NCBI RefSeq assembly: GCF_002775205.1
Contig: NC_036464.1
Span: 6,937,291-7,001,290, forward strand
Source of the DNA: Xiphophorus maculatus
Taxonomy: Eukaryota > Chordata > Actinopteri > Cyprinodontiformes > Poeciliidae
Reading direction: 5' to 3'
Length of the DNA stretch: 64,000 nucleotides
Positions 54,101-64,000 of the stretch are shown in pieces (position 1 is the stretch's first letter; each line of letters opens with the position of its first letter). The notes beneath the pieces were generated by a model. It was not told the DNA's origin. It worked only from the letters and a program-made list of their open reading frames with translations, and did not search any database. The translations under genes and the position numbers were made by a program.

Positions 54101-56241
54101 GTAACTTATCTGCCCTGATCTAATCATTTAATGAAGGAAAATGTTGAATTCAAGCAATTAAATAAAATTTCAAAACAGTTTATTATAAGCATTTGAAGAT
54201 TTAGAGGTAAAATAAATTTCACCACAACTTACACATTTAGTTACAACTTTAGTCGGGTTTGGTTTTGGTGGCTGATAAAAGGCTTTTCAGTTTTTAATAA
54301 ACTTTTAACAAGTAGTTTTCTATTGGCCAGAAAATTAGTGAAGATTCAACAAAAGCTTCCATCATGACCCATGTGCTTCATTTATAGATCTGTAATTTTA
54401 AAACCTTTGTGGGCCGCTTAATGTTAAATATCATTCTTATGTAAACGGACAACACTAAGTCCTGAGGATGAATGGAGAGGGTGACGAAAGGAATCATCTT
54501 TAATTGCATTAGAGTCCAGAGATGATGAGATTACTGACATAACTGAGTCCAAAAGAAAACCAGCGCCAGAGATGTGGTGGCTTCAGACTTTGAGCTCCGG
54601 CTGTTTCCACTTTTCATAAGTCTCATACCACTACAGAAATAGTAAACTCAATAAGACGGATTCATGAAATTCCACTGAAAAAGATTTAGGGGAAACTTGA
54701 ATTTGTGTGTCAAATGTAGTAAGAGAAAGAAATCAAAGATGTCATGTTTGGTTTATTTCTAAAATGACGTGGCTTCAGCTTCATCCTATAGATTTGTCGG
54801 GCAACAGAGGATAAAGTTAAAACTAGGACTAAGACAGTGCCCATTAAAGCTATTCTCTTGTCCCCTTTGAGAATCATTAACCCCGACCAAAAGGCAGAAT
54901 TAGCACTAATCTCAGCGTTGGACAATGTTATTCTGAGCCCATGGTGAGCTAAGCTAACTCTATAACAGTGTTTAAGTCACCGATTAACAACAAAGGTTCA
55001 ACGGGGATAGTTCAGGTCAAAATAGGGCTGCCTGATTAGCAAAGTGAGCCTGCATTATGCATGTGCCAGAATGCCAAAGACATGCAGTAACAGGGCTGAA
55101 CCCATGTGGATAATAATGATTACATGTTGGATGGCATCTTAATTAGATGTAAAACGTGAAGATACCTCATTTAACCTTGTTATAGAATGCTGCAAAGTTA
55201 CAATTTACAGTGCAGTGAAAGTATTCATAACACATGACCTCTTTCATATTTTCTCATGTATCATCTATAAACTTTCTAATAATCTGAATAATGTGGAATA
55301 TATTTAAGACTCCACATCACCCTGAGGATACCAGAGTGGTGAAAGTATCATGCCGTGGGAATGCTTTTCTTTATTAAGTACGGGAAGGCTGGTTAGAGTT
55401 GATAGGAAGATGAATGGAGCTGAAAACAAGAGAACATTTCTTAGAGTCTGCAAAAGACTTGCCCCAGACCCAATTTGAGTCTGGGGCAGAAGTTAATCAA
55501 ATGCACACCATACATTAAAAACTATTTTTAAAGTTTGAATTATCTATTTCTTTATAATTCATACTTATACTAAGTTTTTTTTCCATTTCAAATACAAATA
55601 AATTACATCATTATCTGTGGTTGTAACATTACAAAGTATGGAAGAGTTCAAGGAATATGACTAGTTTCCCAAAGAACTGTAGGGATTCTTATCCTGACCT
55701 ATTCTGCTTATCCTAATACAACTGTGACTGTTACAGTCACTTGTAGCAACATTCTTTACACATCTTACCATTAACTTTGTACTCCATATAATTATATAAA
55801 ATATATGTCTGCTACATGAGTAATCAGTATCTACTATTGGCACTTCAGGTACAAATTTTCACACAACTCCCACAGTTTTATTTATATATTTTTTTAAAAA
55901 GTCCAAGCTGTTTCATTTCTTGAATTGTAGAGAGACAACATGTTCATCCATCATCAGGAATATTAGGTTTCTCAAATCTGAATTAAGGCTGAGACAATCT
56001 TACAAGCAACATCAAATGAACACATAAAAAATTAAATATTAGTTACTTAAATCAGTACATTAGTGATAATAACTTCCTGTTATAAAATGTTATTTTTTTT
56101 TACCTTTACAGGTGAAACACTTCAGGTGAAAGTGTTTGTTCTGCACCCGGAGGACCTCGCCCTTACATGGCTCCCCGCACTTGTAGCACTGAATCAGGGG
56201 CTTCTCGCTGGAGTGGTGGTGTGTGTCCTGGGTATGAGACA
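33146..56241 (-). CDS. ablim1: ablim1, actin-binding LIM protein 1 (all but the 5' end; at least 683 aa)
   Basis: Scaffold linking LIM-bound signalling partners to F-actin. Exons: 56104-56241, 53455-53638, 52033-52142, 48831-48957, 48635-48728, 47141-47228, 46382-46446, 44110-44187, 43840-43998, 43674-43718, 43485-43520, 43270-43399, cassettes 42316-42435 and 41458-41562, 41081-41128, 39690-39830, 38193-38278, 37959-38082, 37535-37596, 36476-36536, 36247-36254, 35631-35705, 33482-33562, 33146-33259 (TAG). All phases agree. Four LIM domains come first ([49 protein letters not shown]). A Ser/Pro-rich central part ([23 protein letters not shown]) and a Glu-rich segment follow. The end is a dematin-type villin headpiece ending [13 protein letters not shown], the F-actin-binding tip. 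The first exon starts in phase 1; the start codon lies in an exon not recognised here. Confidence 0.96.
33563..35630 (-). other. ablim1: ablim1 intron with Tc1-family fragments
   Basis: Starts (minus strand) with a GC donor. 34440-34950 and 35370-35530 are decayed Tc1-family terminal and internal segments (ggatggcccagttaaggtca; the phrase ttccttccacttcacaattg). No other exon recognised. Confidence 0.6.
34325..34378. repeat. poly-G run followed by poly-T run
   Basis: 24 consecutive G (34325-34348), then a 12-base spacer tttagggtttgc, then 18 T. Within the last-but-two ablim1 intron. Long homopolymers are prone to sequencing and assembly error. Confidence 0.9.
36247..36254 (-). other. ablim1: ablim1 8-nt microexon
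   Basis: AGTTTCAG lies between a good acceptor (tgtcctgcag) and a GTATGT donor. It turns the phase-1 end of the upstream exon into the phase-0 start needed downstream and adds Glu-Phe-Gln, where human ABLIM1 has Asp-Tyr-Gln. Without it the flanking exons are out of frame. Confidence 0.75.
37340..37490. mobile_element. Tc1-family terminal fragment
   Basis: The phrase ttccttccacttcacaatta with downstream gtttgtggttgtta matches the fragment at 35385-35530. Confidence 0.55.
37640..37835 (-). mobile_element. tRNA-derived SINE, copy 2
   Basis: Minus strand: tRNA-like head from about 37830 (gtggcacagagttaaagcac), perfect box B GGTTCGAGTCC near 37750-37760, then gacctttgggacatgtcttc and a T-rich tail. 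Same family as 16925-17110, inserted in an ablim1 intron. Confidence 0.8.
38279..39689 (-). other. ablim1: ablim1 intron, unassigned
   Basis: Intron of mixed composition. A stretch near 38380-39200 (cgtccagtgaaaagtttacatacactcattt to the matching reversed end gtgaacttttcaccagaattat) has the terminal phrase of another fish Tc1-like family at both sides, so it may be one decayed element of about 0.8 kb. No exon recognised. Confidence 0.4.
39831..41080 (-). other. ablim1: ablim1 intron, nothing recognised
   Basis: AT-rich intron sequence without a repeat family or exon that I can name. Confidence 0.5.
41458..41562 (-). other. ablim1: ablim1 cassette exon B (105 nt, phase 1-1)
   Basis: Encodes [18 protein letters not shown] and ends in TPKHFHVP, paralleling the SPQHFHRP end of the constitutive exon at 43270-43399. 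Long ABLIM1 isoforms have the same segment. It joins in frame with or without exon A. Confidence 0.82.
41830..42150. mobile_element. Tc1-family terminal fragments
   Basis: Contains gtggttgtaatgggacaaaa, also found at 35460-35480, and a degenerate opposite end. It separates the two cassette exons of ablim1. Confidence 0.5.
42316..42435 (-). other. ablim1: ablim1 cassette exon A (120 nt, phase 1-1)
   Basis: Acceptor with a strong pyrimidine tract (cctttcctccctccttgcag) and donor G|GTAAGG. It encodes the segment [18 protein letters not shown], equivalent to a segment found only in long ABLIM1 isoforms. Symmetric phase means it can be skipped without frameshift. Confidence 0.8.
42755..42965. mobile_element. 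half copy of a fold-back MITE
   Basis: Phrases ggtctagtttctaga, cacttgaaataaaacaaaactaa and cttacaagtaac recur in the same order in the first arm of the element at 58895-59215. Only one arm is clear here. Confidence 0.65.
44280..45330. mobile_element. internally deleted Tc1-like transposon in ablim1 intron
   Basis: The left end has tcattagaatatcactgaaa and aaaatttagtttctcagaaa; the right end has the inverted counterpart (ttctaagaaactgaattttg). The interior keeps reverse-strand traces of a Tc1 transposase (tccttttgcatgaattactg, gcccaggtaagacac, atgaccttttgtggcgtgcc). About 1.05 kb, no intact frame. Confidence 0.72.
45410..45575. mobile_element. possible degraded hAT-like MITE
   Basis: Starts aaggttgtccaaatccagtcc, which resembles the ends of fish hAT MITEs. 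The second terminus is too decayed to fix. Confidence 0.35.
45576..46381 (-). other. ablim1: ablim1 intron, GC-richer patch with (CA)n
   Basis: Holds a G run (46086-46096) and short (CA)n tracts (46131-46141 and 46170s). No exon recognised. Confidence 0.5.
47229..48634 (-). other. ablim1: ablim1 intron, nothing recognised
   Basis: Intron between the two exons that together encode the fourth LIM domain. No repeat or exon that I can name. Confidence 0.5.
49020..49640 (+). pseudogene. Tc1-like transposase remnant in ablim1 intron
   Basis: The plus strand keeps [14 protein letters not shown] and GITV near 49485-49565, matching the DDE-region motif [11 protein letters not shown] of a fish Tc1 family. 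The upstream part is reduced to a transposase start trace (gactgctgacttgacaggt, reversed). Frameshifts throughout. Confidence 0.75.
49641..50900 (-). other. ablim1: ablim1 intron, unassigned
   Basis: No exon recognised. The open frames here have no composition or motif resembling a known protein. Confidence 0.45.
50915..51700 (+). mobile_element. Tc1-like remnant in ablim1 intron
   Basis: Plus-strand order matches a Tc1 element: terminal phrase ttccacattttgtgattctc, then helix-turn-helix-like code (gaagggtgaaatcattggca, gggttgagaactattcaatg), then acaaatggtggtggctgcatc (GGGS region). Many stops. Confidence 0.72.
52143..53454 (-). other. ablim1: ablim1 intron, nothing recognised
   Basis: Intron within the second LIM domain; AT-rich, with a gctaagct-type near-tandem at 53125-53150. 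No exon or family that I can name. Confidence 0.5.
53639..56103 (-). other. ablim1: ablim1 intron within LIM1, with a Tc1-family fragment
   Basis: About 2.5 kb. 55205-55650 has both terminal-type phrases of a Tc1 family (gtgaaagtattcataacaca, gtggttgtaacattacaaag), so it is probably a deleted copy. No exon recognised. Confidence 0.55.
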
Positions 56242-58890
56242 CTGCAGCAGATGGAAAAATAAGCGTTACTACTGGCTCTGTTAATATGACCTTGTTCATC
56301 TGAGAAGGAACTGAATCCAACTTCTCAGAGCCTGTCAGAGTAAAAAAAAAAAAAGTGAGTGGGACAGAGCAACTCTGGGTTTCTGGCCAGACAGACTCTC
56401 TAGAGACAACCCAAATATAGAGTGTCTTGATCAGCGGAGGACAACGTGTCAAATTGCAAAGGAGAGCAAGGCTTTGGAAATGATGCTGTAAAAAGGTATT
56501 GATAAAGTCGTTTCCACTATTTAAATTAAAGTACTTTCACCCTCAAAGGAAAGCATCAATTATATTTATGACCCATTACCGTTCATGATTAGCTTCCCAT
56601 GTTTTTAAAGAGCAAGCATCTCAGATAATTGAGAATAAAAAGGTGTACAGTGCTGAGAGCAGAAACAAAGCTCAGCACAAAAAGTTAAAACAAGAGCGAA
56701 TGCTGTAATTAAATATGATTCTAAGTAAAACCTGCAACTTGTGACAGAAACATAGGCAGCATCAAGAAACTGGGTATAATCTAGATTTTGACAGATTATA
56801 TGAAAGCATAAGATAACAAAAAGGAAGATGGCAACAGACAGAAAGCAAAGGAAACTGCAAGAAAAAAGCTGCTTTTAATTTGAGAAAACCAGTGGGATTT
56901 GCTAACTTTTTTGGTGCTATTATATTCTTGCAAAGTAATGATTCATCTCTGTTTTATGTGTTCAAACTCATATGGAGCCAGTTCCATTCATCCATCAACT
57001 TCTTCTTTATCCAGGATCATTTTCTTAATCTGAAAATGTTTGGAAAATCTTTCAGAAATCTCAGAGGGAAGAAACCTCTGATGTTTCTGTGATTTATGTT
57101 TATTCTCCCAGTGAATAAACCTAAATACTTCTGCTATCCTAACTACACTAACTGAAAACACAGCATTTTCAGACAGATTTGTTGTTTTTTTTAATCAAAT
57201 CCATAATCATGTTGTCTTTGTTTTAAAATATCATAGAAACCCTGTTTCCCAGCAACTCCTCTCAAACTCATGCAGCATGACATCACATCTGCTCCTTACA
57301 TAAATAATGAACTCATGGCAGGAAAGCTAGAAAAAAACTGTTCTTATATCTTCTTTTGTTTTTAAAGGAGAAAATCCAGATTTAAGATTCTTTGCTTGGC
57401 ATTTGTACAGCAAGAAAATAAGGTAAGGCTAAAAGGGAAGTGAGAATAAACAGGGAGTTAACTAAAATGAAAAAATAAAACACTGGTTTGCATTATATCT
57501 TTGTGGCATTTTAGCAATCTGCAAGAAAATGGGATTACATCTGTATTAGCAAGTCAAAGGTTTACAAAAACAAATAATATGAAGCATTTTTATGCATCTC
57601 TGCTTTCATAATATGGAATTAAATAAGAGGTTCAAGTATTGACATCATTATAGTCTTTTTACACAGACTTGCTATTATGAGATTGATTCATATTCACAGA
57701 CAGTACCAGTAGCCTAATTTCTTTATATCAGTGGTATGTTAGCCTGTGGTCCCACCCCATAAAAAGTTTGGTGGTCCCTGACACAGACAGGCACTAATCC
57801 CCCTCTACAGTATGCAACTCCTGCTGCAGTGCCGCACTGCACAAAGCATATCAGTGGCCTGAAACCAGCAGATTATTTCATTTTCAAAGTCATTTAACTA
57901 GGCATCTTCTTTCACTCATCCTCTCATTTTCTATCTTTGCTGTATATTTCAAAGCTGACAACACACCAACAGAGGCTTGCAACATGAAAACACACATCAA
58001 AGGATCTTTGCTCTTTCCGCTCTGCAGTGAATCATTAATCTGAAAGGCTAAAATAAGACACCAGTAAAAGGACAGAAATAGCATCATGAACAATCGATGG
58101 TTTAACCAAAGGAAGACATTACCCTGGATCACTGATTGCCAGGCCTCGCCTCAGCCTGCATCCCACCTTTACAGCTGCAGTGGCTTCCTGGTTTGATTGC
58201 AGTGAAATAACTCACTACTAAAAAGTTGCAAGTAAATTCTTACAGGCAAAATTACAGTTGCGAGACTAATCTATTCACAATTAGGAATGAGAGCAGTTGT
58301 GAGATAATGAAAAACGGAGAAAGAAGAAGACAAATCCTCAGGAGGGAGACGAGAAGGAAGGCGGGTTACAGTGGGGAGGACCTGTCTCTCTGGTGTCTCT
58401 GATGTGATTACACTCAGCAGGACAATGAGTCATCTCTGGGTGAACCAAACTGCTGTGACACTGAATCGAGTGTCTGCAGCTCTGTGTGTCACATCACACC
58501 TCGGTGAACAAAGCACAGACCATCTGGGTGACTGCACTGTGGAAAAATATCTAATCTAACCATTTATAGACTCAATCTACAGGTCACTTTATTTATAATC
58601 AAACTTGACCTTTTTTTTGTTTGTTTAAAGGGGATCTATTTAAACCCAAATTATTCTTCCAATTGGGTCTCAGCCGCTTCTAAAAACAGCCCAAGAACTT
58701 AAAAAAAGCAATCTAGGGGTTTTTTTTGAAAATAAGTTAATGCTTTTTGGTGTCTAGAAAACAAGGAGTTAAGTCACAATGAATAGCCACGTTACCTAGC
58801 AACCCCAGCAGAGTTCCTGCATGTTTTACTACTATACAATGGCTGTTGGAAAAGACAAGAGTTTGGTTCTTGACTTACTATCCAGAAACC
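56242..58890 (-). other. ablim1: ablim1 upstream intron or 5' flank
   Basis: The acceptor at 56242 shows that at least one ablim1 exon lies further right. I looked for an N-terminal exon on the minus strand and found none with convincing splice sites. Confidence 0.5.
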
Positions 58891-58894
58891 ACTT

Positions 58895-59215
58895 GCTCAA
58901 CTGCAAAAACACAAAATCTTACCAGGTAATTTTTGTCTAGTTTCTAGCACAAAGATTTTAGTAAACTTGAAATAAGGCAAAACTAACTTACAAGCAACTC
59001 TTCAGGAAGATATCTGAGCTTGTTTTAAGTAAATAATTCCTTAAAATTGATGAAAAACTACTTATTCCATTGGCAGATGATTCCACTTAGAGCAACACAT
59101 TTTTCACATGTTGTAAGTAAAATAATCTGCCAATATAACTAATACTTTTTCATCAATATTAAAAAATCATTTACTTAAAACAAGTTCCTACATCTTCCAG
59201 AAAAGGAGGCTCCAC
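58895..59215. mobile_element. fold-back MITE with long inverted arms
   Basis: Two arms of about 150 bases are inverted copies: gcttgttttaagtaaataat / attgatgaaaaact / attggcagat on the left, and their reverse complements (aatctgccaat, tttttcatcaatatt, catttacttaaaacaag) on the right. The left arm matches 42755-42965. No target duplication was resolved. Confidence 0.75.
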
Positions 59216-61499
59216 TTCTGCTTTTCAAGGCTGTATGCTTGTATAATTACGCCTCTGTTTGCAGTTATTTTCTTGTGTGAGTATAAATGTTGAGTCTGGG
59301 GGTGTGTGGCCAGAAGCAGTTTATTTGGATTTGAAGTGACAAATGAGCTAAAACAGCTCATTCTGAAAGGAGCTCAAAATAGGCAGAACTGACCAGAATA
59401 AATACATCTAAGAGTAATTTGGTGTAAAAAATTTAGTAAACATGTTTTGTGTCGTCCATAAACCTATCCTAACCTGTTCAAGGCAGCATGATAGGTCACA
59501 TTTAAACTATATTTTTACCTCCCACTGGCACAAGAACAAAAAATTTATCAATTCCATCAATTTCTTGATTATATACAATGAAAAAATTGAATTCCTTCAT
59601 AAATCTCCATGAATTATTAAAAATGAGTCATTAACAGTTTTGATTGACCGCTTAGTGTTATATATGTCAAGCAGTTATGATTCAAGCAGAAATATTTAAG
59701 CCTTCCCACATGTATCATTGGTATAAAACAGGAAATGCTGAATGTCATGAAAGCACAGCATGCACAGCCGTAATTGGTATAATTGGATCAACAAGTAACA
59801 TCTTCTGCCTCTCTGAGTCTACTTTTCTTATTATTAAGGCTCAAACATGCTTTCCCAGTGTCTGCCCACTGAAGAAACTGGAGATTGAAGCGATATCAAA
59901 ATTTGCATTTATCTTTTAAAACAGTAAAAATAACGTGCTAAATTTCTCAATGGGTGTGCTGGTCATTTCACCCCTTCACAGTTTAATCTTTTTGGAGTTT
60001 TGTACAGTATGAAAAAGAGCACTGTGCCTCAAGACATTTTGTATTAACCACAAATCAATCAATTTACCCCTTTGACCAATAATACACCCAAATTTTTACC
60101 AATTTGTCCATTTCATGTCCATACTTAAAACATTTAACCAAAGAAATGCTATGAAAACCTACTCCTAGCATTTTTGTTTGTTTTGGTTTTGCTACATAAA
60201 CTTATTCCTTTACAACTGAAATTGGTGCATGGCTAGAATTTAACATCTAGTCAAGGATGGAACCTATCATACCTGTAAAGTTTGGGTGTCGAAGGAAATA
60301 AACTGCAAATGTTGCTAGATGTCATTTATCAGTCATATAACCATTTTTCCTTGCAGTAGACTGTGAGTATGATGTAAAAAAAAGTACTTTAAACCATTGT
60401 TAAATCGGGTAGTAGACGTTCACTTGGTTAGTATGAAAAAATGTACAAAACATCCTGCAGTAGATAATACAAAGACTGAAACTGCAAAAGGACAATGAGG
60501 TGAAATAATCAGGAACTGTGACATTGGGGTTCATGCAACTTTGAAAACTGATTATTTTAAGTAATTTTCTAGAAACTTCTCTAGTCCACTGAAAGCAAAT
60601 ATGTGAAGAAGAGGGCAGAAGAGGACAAGTGAGTGGGTTAGGTATCTAGTTAAATAGCTGTCTTGCTTTCTTTTAGCACTAATTATGTCAAAACATTTGA
60701 CATTATTGTAATTACGAAAACATATAACTGCCTGTAAGTCACATTTATTTTCAGTAGACTCATTTCCCTTCTCCTTCTAGCTTTGGTCTTATGAATCAAG
60801 CAATAAGATGTACGTTTTCCTTCTAACAGTTGGGTAATTGACTGTTTTTTCTACCTTGTCACGCACTGAATGCCATTTAGAGGTTTTATGGTGAAAAGTC
60901 TTTTCTTTTGCAAGAACCACTTAGCTGGTGAGTCAAACCTTTCATGTAATGCTATTATTTATCCGGTGTTGTAAAAATCTAGGGCAGTGTTGATTTTTTT
61001 TTTTTTTTTTGGTTCTCTCTATTTAAAGCATTTCTGCATAGACAAGAAAAAAGGAGCTGACATCATAACAGGTTGATGAGAATCCAAGACAAATGTTGGG
61101 ATCCTATTTGCTGAGGATTTAAAATTAAATTTGTGCTTTTCAAGCTAGAGATAAACATTAAAACATATGGCAGAGATTATTTTTCATTTATTTTATTAAG
61201 AGTTGCATATCCATGAAACACATTGCTAAACTTTCTCAGAGAACTGAAATTTCACCATATAAAAATCAAATTCATTCATTATGATTCCCTATGAGCTTTT
61301 GTTGCTCTTATTACGCTACAAGGCCATAAATTTGAGGAAATATGTTTTAAAATATGGATTTAGAATGGATCCATTAGTAGATCTCTAGTGGTTCTTGTGA
61401 TACAGGCAAAGTAGTGCTTCATTTGCTCAAATTTATATGATATAACAGTATGAATAAGTTAGGAAGAAGCACATTAGGCAACCTCAGCACAAAGTGAAT
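59216..61499. other. AT-rich non-coding DNA
   Basis: No gene, exon or repeat family recognised on either strand. Confidence 0.5.
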
Positions 61500-63060
61500 T
61501 ACTGGAGTAAGGAATTGTAAGATTTTCACGGCTCACATTCCTGTTTCTGGTCAGCATGTGTTGGCTCTGCTGACAGAGTTATCTGTCCTGCTTCATCGAC
61601 ACCGGATAAAGTGACAAATCTGAGGATGAACGCACAATGAATACCCAGAGAACCATCCCGCTGACTGAGGGAACAATAACTAACACAGGGCCAGAGAAAG
61701 AGGGCTGCCCCCTCAAAAACCCAGCCCCCCAACCCATTTAACCAGAGCCTCGCTGCGTTGGCAGTAATAAATACTGCAGATGATGCCTGAAAGTGTTGAA
61801 TCCCCTCAGGACAGTATATTTTTATGAAACAAGTACCCCGATTCCAATTGTACAGCCCAGTGGATTGTGGCTATTGACACAAGAGCGCAGGACTTGCTGA
61901 AGAGGCTTCAAAATTTGTTGCCTTCATTTCCTGCCATGAGTCCAGAGGAATGCAAAAGCAGGGAGTTCGGAAAATGCACCGGGAGAAGGGGAATTCCATA
62001 AAACAAAAAGGCATAAAAATAAGAAGACTTCATAAAATATTAAATTGCTCTTTTCCTTTGTTACTGTTGAAATTGCAGACATAAGAGCTTCCAAATGTAT
62101 GTCAGTCAGTGTGTGCTTGATGGTTTTCGGGAATTTGTGACCAAAACAAATACACAATTAGAGGGATACAGGCAATCGTCTACACTCCTTTTGCCCCAGC
62201 CAATAATTTTGGTAGCTGTCCACTTCATAGGTAATAAAGCAGAGGCAAACATAGTTTTTACCCCTATAATCATCCAGTTTAAACACTCAGATGGAATATT
62301 CCAGATGGAGTCGTCGCTAAGACGAGCATCAAAGAGGCACAAATAAATCCCACCATGATATCCAATTAATATTTCTTCAAGCATGGGTATATGGATGTGT
62401 TTGGGGGGGTTAAAAGGGACGGTGGAGCCTTTTATCACCCACATTTGAAAAGGAGCTCTTAACTCCTCCCCCTCCATGAATATGTATGGCTCTTCTTCTT
62501 TCTGCCCTGCCACCAACATCCCAGACAAAGCACTTCAAACACTGGGCAGAAACTGTAGGAGGAGGAGCGGGGACCCTATCAGCCTCCAGCAGATCCCCCC
62601 CTAACACTTAATAAGTAATCCTCTGGGACCTTAGCTTTGAATAATGACCTGCTTTCTATGGTTGAGCACAACAGTGCAGAATTTTAGCCACTAGCAGGTA
62701 CACAATCATAATAATTTACTGTTGAACAGAGAGAAAGACTTCCGTTATAGCTATTTATCTGAGAGGAGACAATAGCAGCTTCATGAACTGCAGAAGTTGT
62801 GATTAAAGAGAAGCTGATAAAGGCCTTGGCTCTTTAATAGGCTGTATTGGCCCCATAGTCTGGTTGTATTTCCTGTGACCAGCTAAGTGAAAAGCTGTTT
62901 GTTGACTTGCACAATTGGCAGTTTTGCTCCTTTGTACCTCTGCAATGTTGGTCATTTCAGCCCCAACTTTCTCAAGAGCAAAGTAGAGCTATCTGCAATG
63001 GGACAGGTCACTAACAATGCACCAATTTACAGCTCAAATTAATTTACTAGTCTCTGCTGT
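61500..63060. promoter_or_regulatory. candidate conserved non-coding (enhancer-like) block
   Basis: About 1.5 kb free of recognisable repeats and simple sequence, with balanced composition and few homopolymers, in contrast to its flanks. Both strands are open for long stretches at 62095-62528, yet neither translation resembles a protein. It contains many AT-core motifs (aattaat, ataaatc, aataat) of the kind seen in developmental enhancers. This is inference only; conservation could not be tested. Confidence 0.35.
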
Positions 63061-63159
63061 AAGCAAATGTGGCTATATGTCTTTAAGAAATAGTATAAAA
63101 ATATAACGATAAACTATAACCCACAGAACAATATTAGGAGCCTGTACAATTGGAACTGG

Positions 63160-64000
63160 GAAGCAGAATCCATAAAATATTTAGGGGTCACATTGTCCAA
63201 GGATTTTTCCAGGATTTTTGATGTCAATTATGGGCCCCTAATTTCAAATCTGAAATCTCAAATTTATACTTCAGCGTGGAGTCGGTCAGAATAAACATTC
63301 TATCTATTGCAATGTTTACCTATCCTGTTATCAGAAAGGCATTTCATAGAGTGGGAAAGATTAATATCTCAGTATATTTGGCAGGGAAAAAAGGCAAGGG
63401 TGAGGTATAGAACACTGCAGTTAAAGAAAGAGAAATTGGACTGGGTCTTCCAAATCTACAGTACAGGTCTATTACCATGCAGCTCAGTGTTCTGGCCAGT
63501 GCTCTGTGTTCTCCATCTTACGATGCAAGGTGGACAGATTTGGAAGGAACAACAGTGGAAGGAATAACTTTAATATCAGTATTAATGGACAAGGATTTAT
63601 AAGAGTGGCTGAGTATACCACATGAGTCAATGCTACACACAATGCTGGATTCTTGGAGAAAGGTAATTAAAATTTGTAAATTAGGTAACCAGATAAAAAT
63701 ACTCAGATGCTGTGCCTTTGATTCAGCTTTTAAACCAAACAAGATTGATGGGAGATTTAGAGGATGGATCCAAAAAGGATTAACCACTTACTATACATTA
63801 ACACATTTATGTGTTTCAGAGTTTTGAGGAACTTCAGAGATCTAATGGGTTGGAGAGGGAATGACTTCTTTAGATATCTACACGTTAGGGCCTATTTCAA
63901 TCAAAAATATATGTGGCAATTGGGAAACAGCCAAACCAAGACTTTTTAATGTGTTTTTGTCCTTGCTGAAGTCAGGTTCATGCAAGAAACTTGTTTCCAT
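63160..64000 (+). mobile_element. L1-like LINE, decayed 3' part of ORF2 (runs off the window)
   Basis: Plus-strand frames read in pieces like the post-reverse-transcriptase part of L1-clade ORF2: KYLGVTLSK near 63180, SQYIWQGKKARVRYRTLQLK near 63375-63425, LGLPNLQYRSI in a shifted frame near 63440, and LDSWRKVIKICKL near 63640. Several stops and frameshifts make it a dead copy. Confidence 0.8.

Noticed and set aside
62095-62528. Overlapping 83- and 140-codon frames on opposite strands
   Set aside because: No start context, splice signals or protein-like composition; better explained as non-coding DNA.

Overview
This is a stretch of a teleost fish nuclear genome. The evidence is split genes with small GT-AG introns, an AT-rich background, long (TG)n and (AT)n microsatellites, fish-type L2/L1 LINEs, tRNA-derived SINEs, hAT-like and fold-back MITEs and many decayed Tc1-like transposons, plus fish-type TRIM genes. 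The genus cannot be told from the sequence alone. Every gene below was rebuilt by hand from ORF pieces, splice sites and reading phase; exon ends may be off by a base.

Layout: (1) 1-3869, minus strand: first coding exon of ate1 (arginyl-tRNA-protein transferase) at 3770-3869 and its first intron running off the left edge. (2) 4565-10930, minus: complete aldh18a1 (delta-1-pyrroline-5-carboxylate synthase), 16 coding exons plus a likely non-coding exon 1, 779 aa. (3) 11808-12545: 5'-truncated L2 LINE. (4) 12850-16590, plus: complete TRIM-type E3 ligase gene (RING, B-box, coiled coil, PRY-SPRY; 552 aa). (5) 19095-24142, minus: complete habp2 (hyaluronan-binding protein 2 / factor VII-activating protease), 13 exons, 604 aa. 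(6) 26250-29587, minus: a second TRIM-family gene with coiled coil and PRY-SPRY but no RING or B-box exon found. (7) 32260-56241, minus: ablim1 (actin-binding LIM protein 1) from the first LIM domain to the villin headpiece; its 5' exons lie beyond the right side or were not recognised. (8) 56245-64000: ablim1 upstream intron or flank, containing a fold-back MITE, a repeat-poor block that may be conserved regulatory DNA (61500-63060), and the 3' part of a decayed L1-like LINE.

ate1, aldh18a1, habp2 and ablim1 all have human counterparts on the long arm of chromosome 10, so the window is a compacted and rearranged piece of that ancient linkage group, with two TRIM genes bracketing habp2. The genes are functionally unrelated: N-end-rule arginylation, mitochondrial proline/ornithine synthesis, ubiquitin ligation, a plasma protease and an actin/LIM scaffold. 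No operon-like or multi-gene system is visible. The most interesting points are regulatory and structural: tandem 5' splice sites in aldh18a1 that would give the ornithine-sensitive and -insensitive isoforms, a TRIM paralogue apparently without RING, an 8-nt microexon and a GC-AG intron in ablim1, and the unusual charged and proline-rich inserts in habp2.
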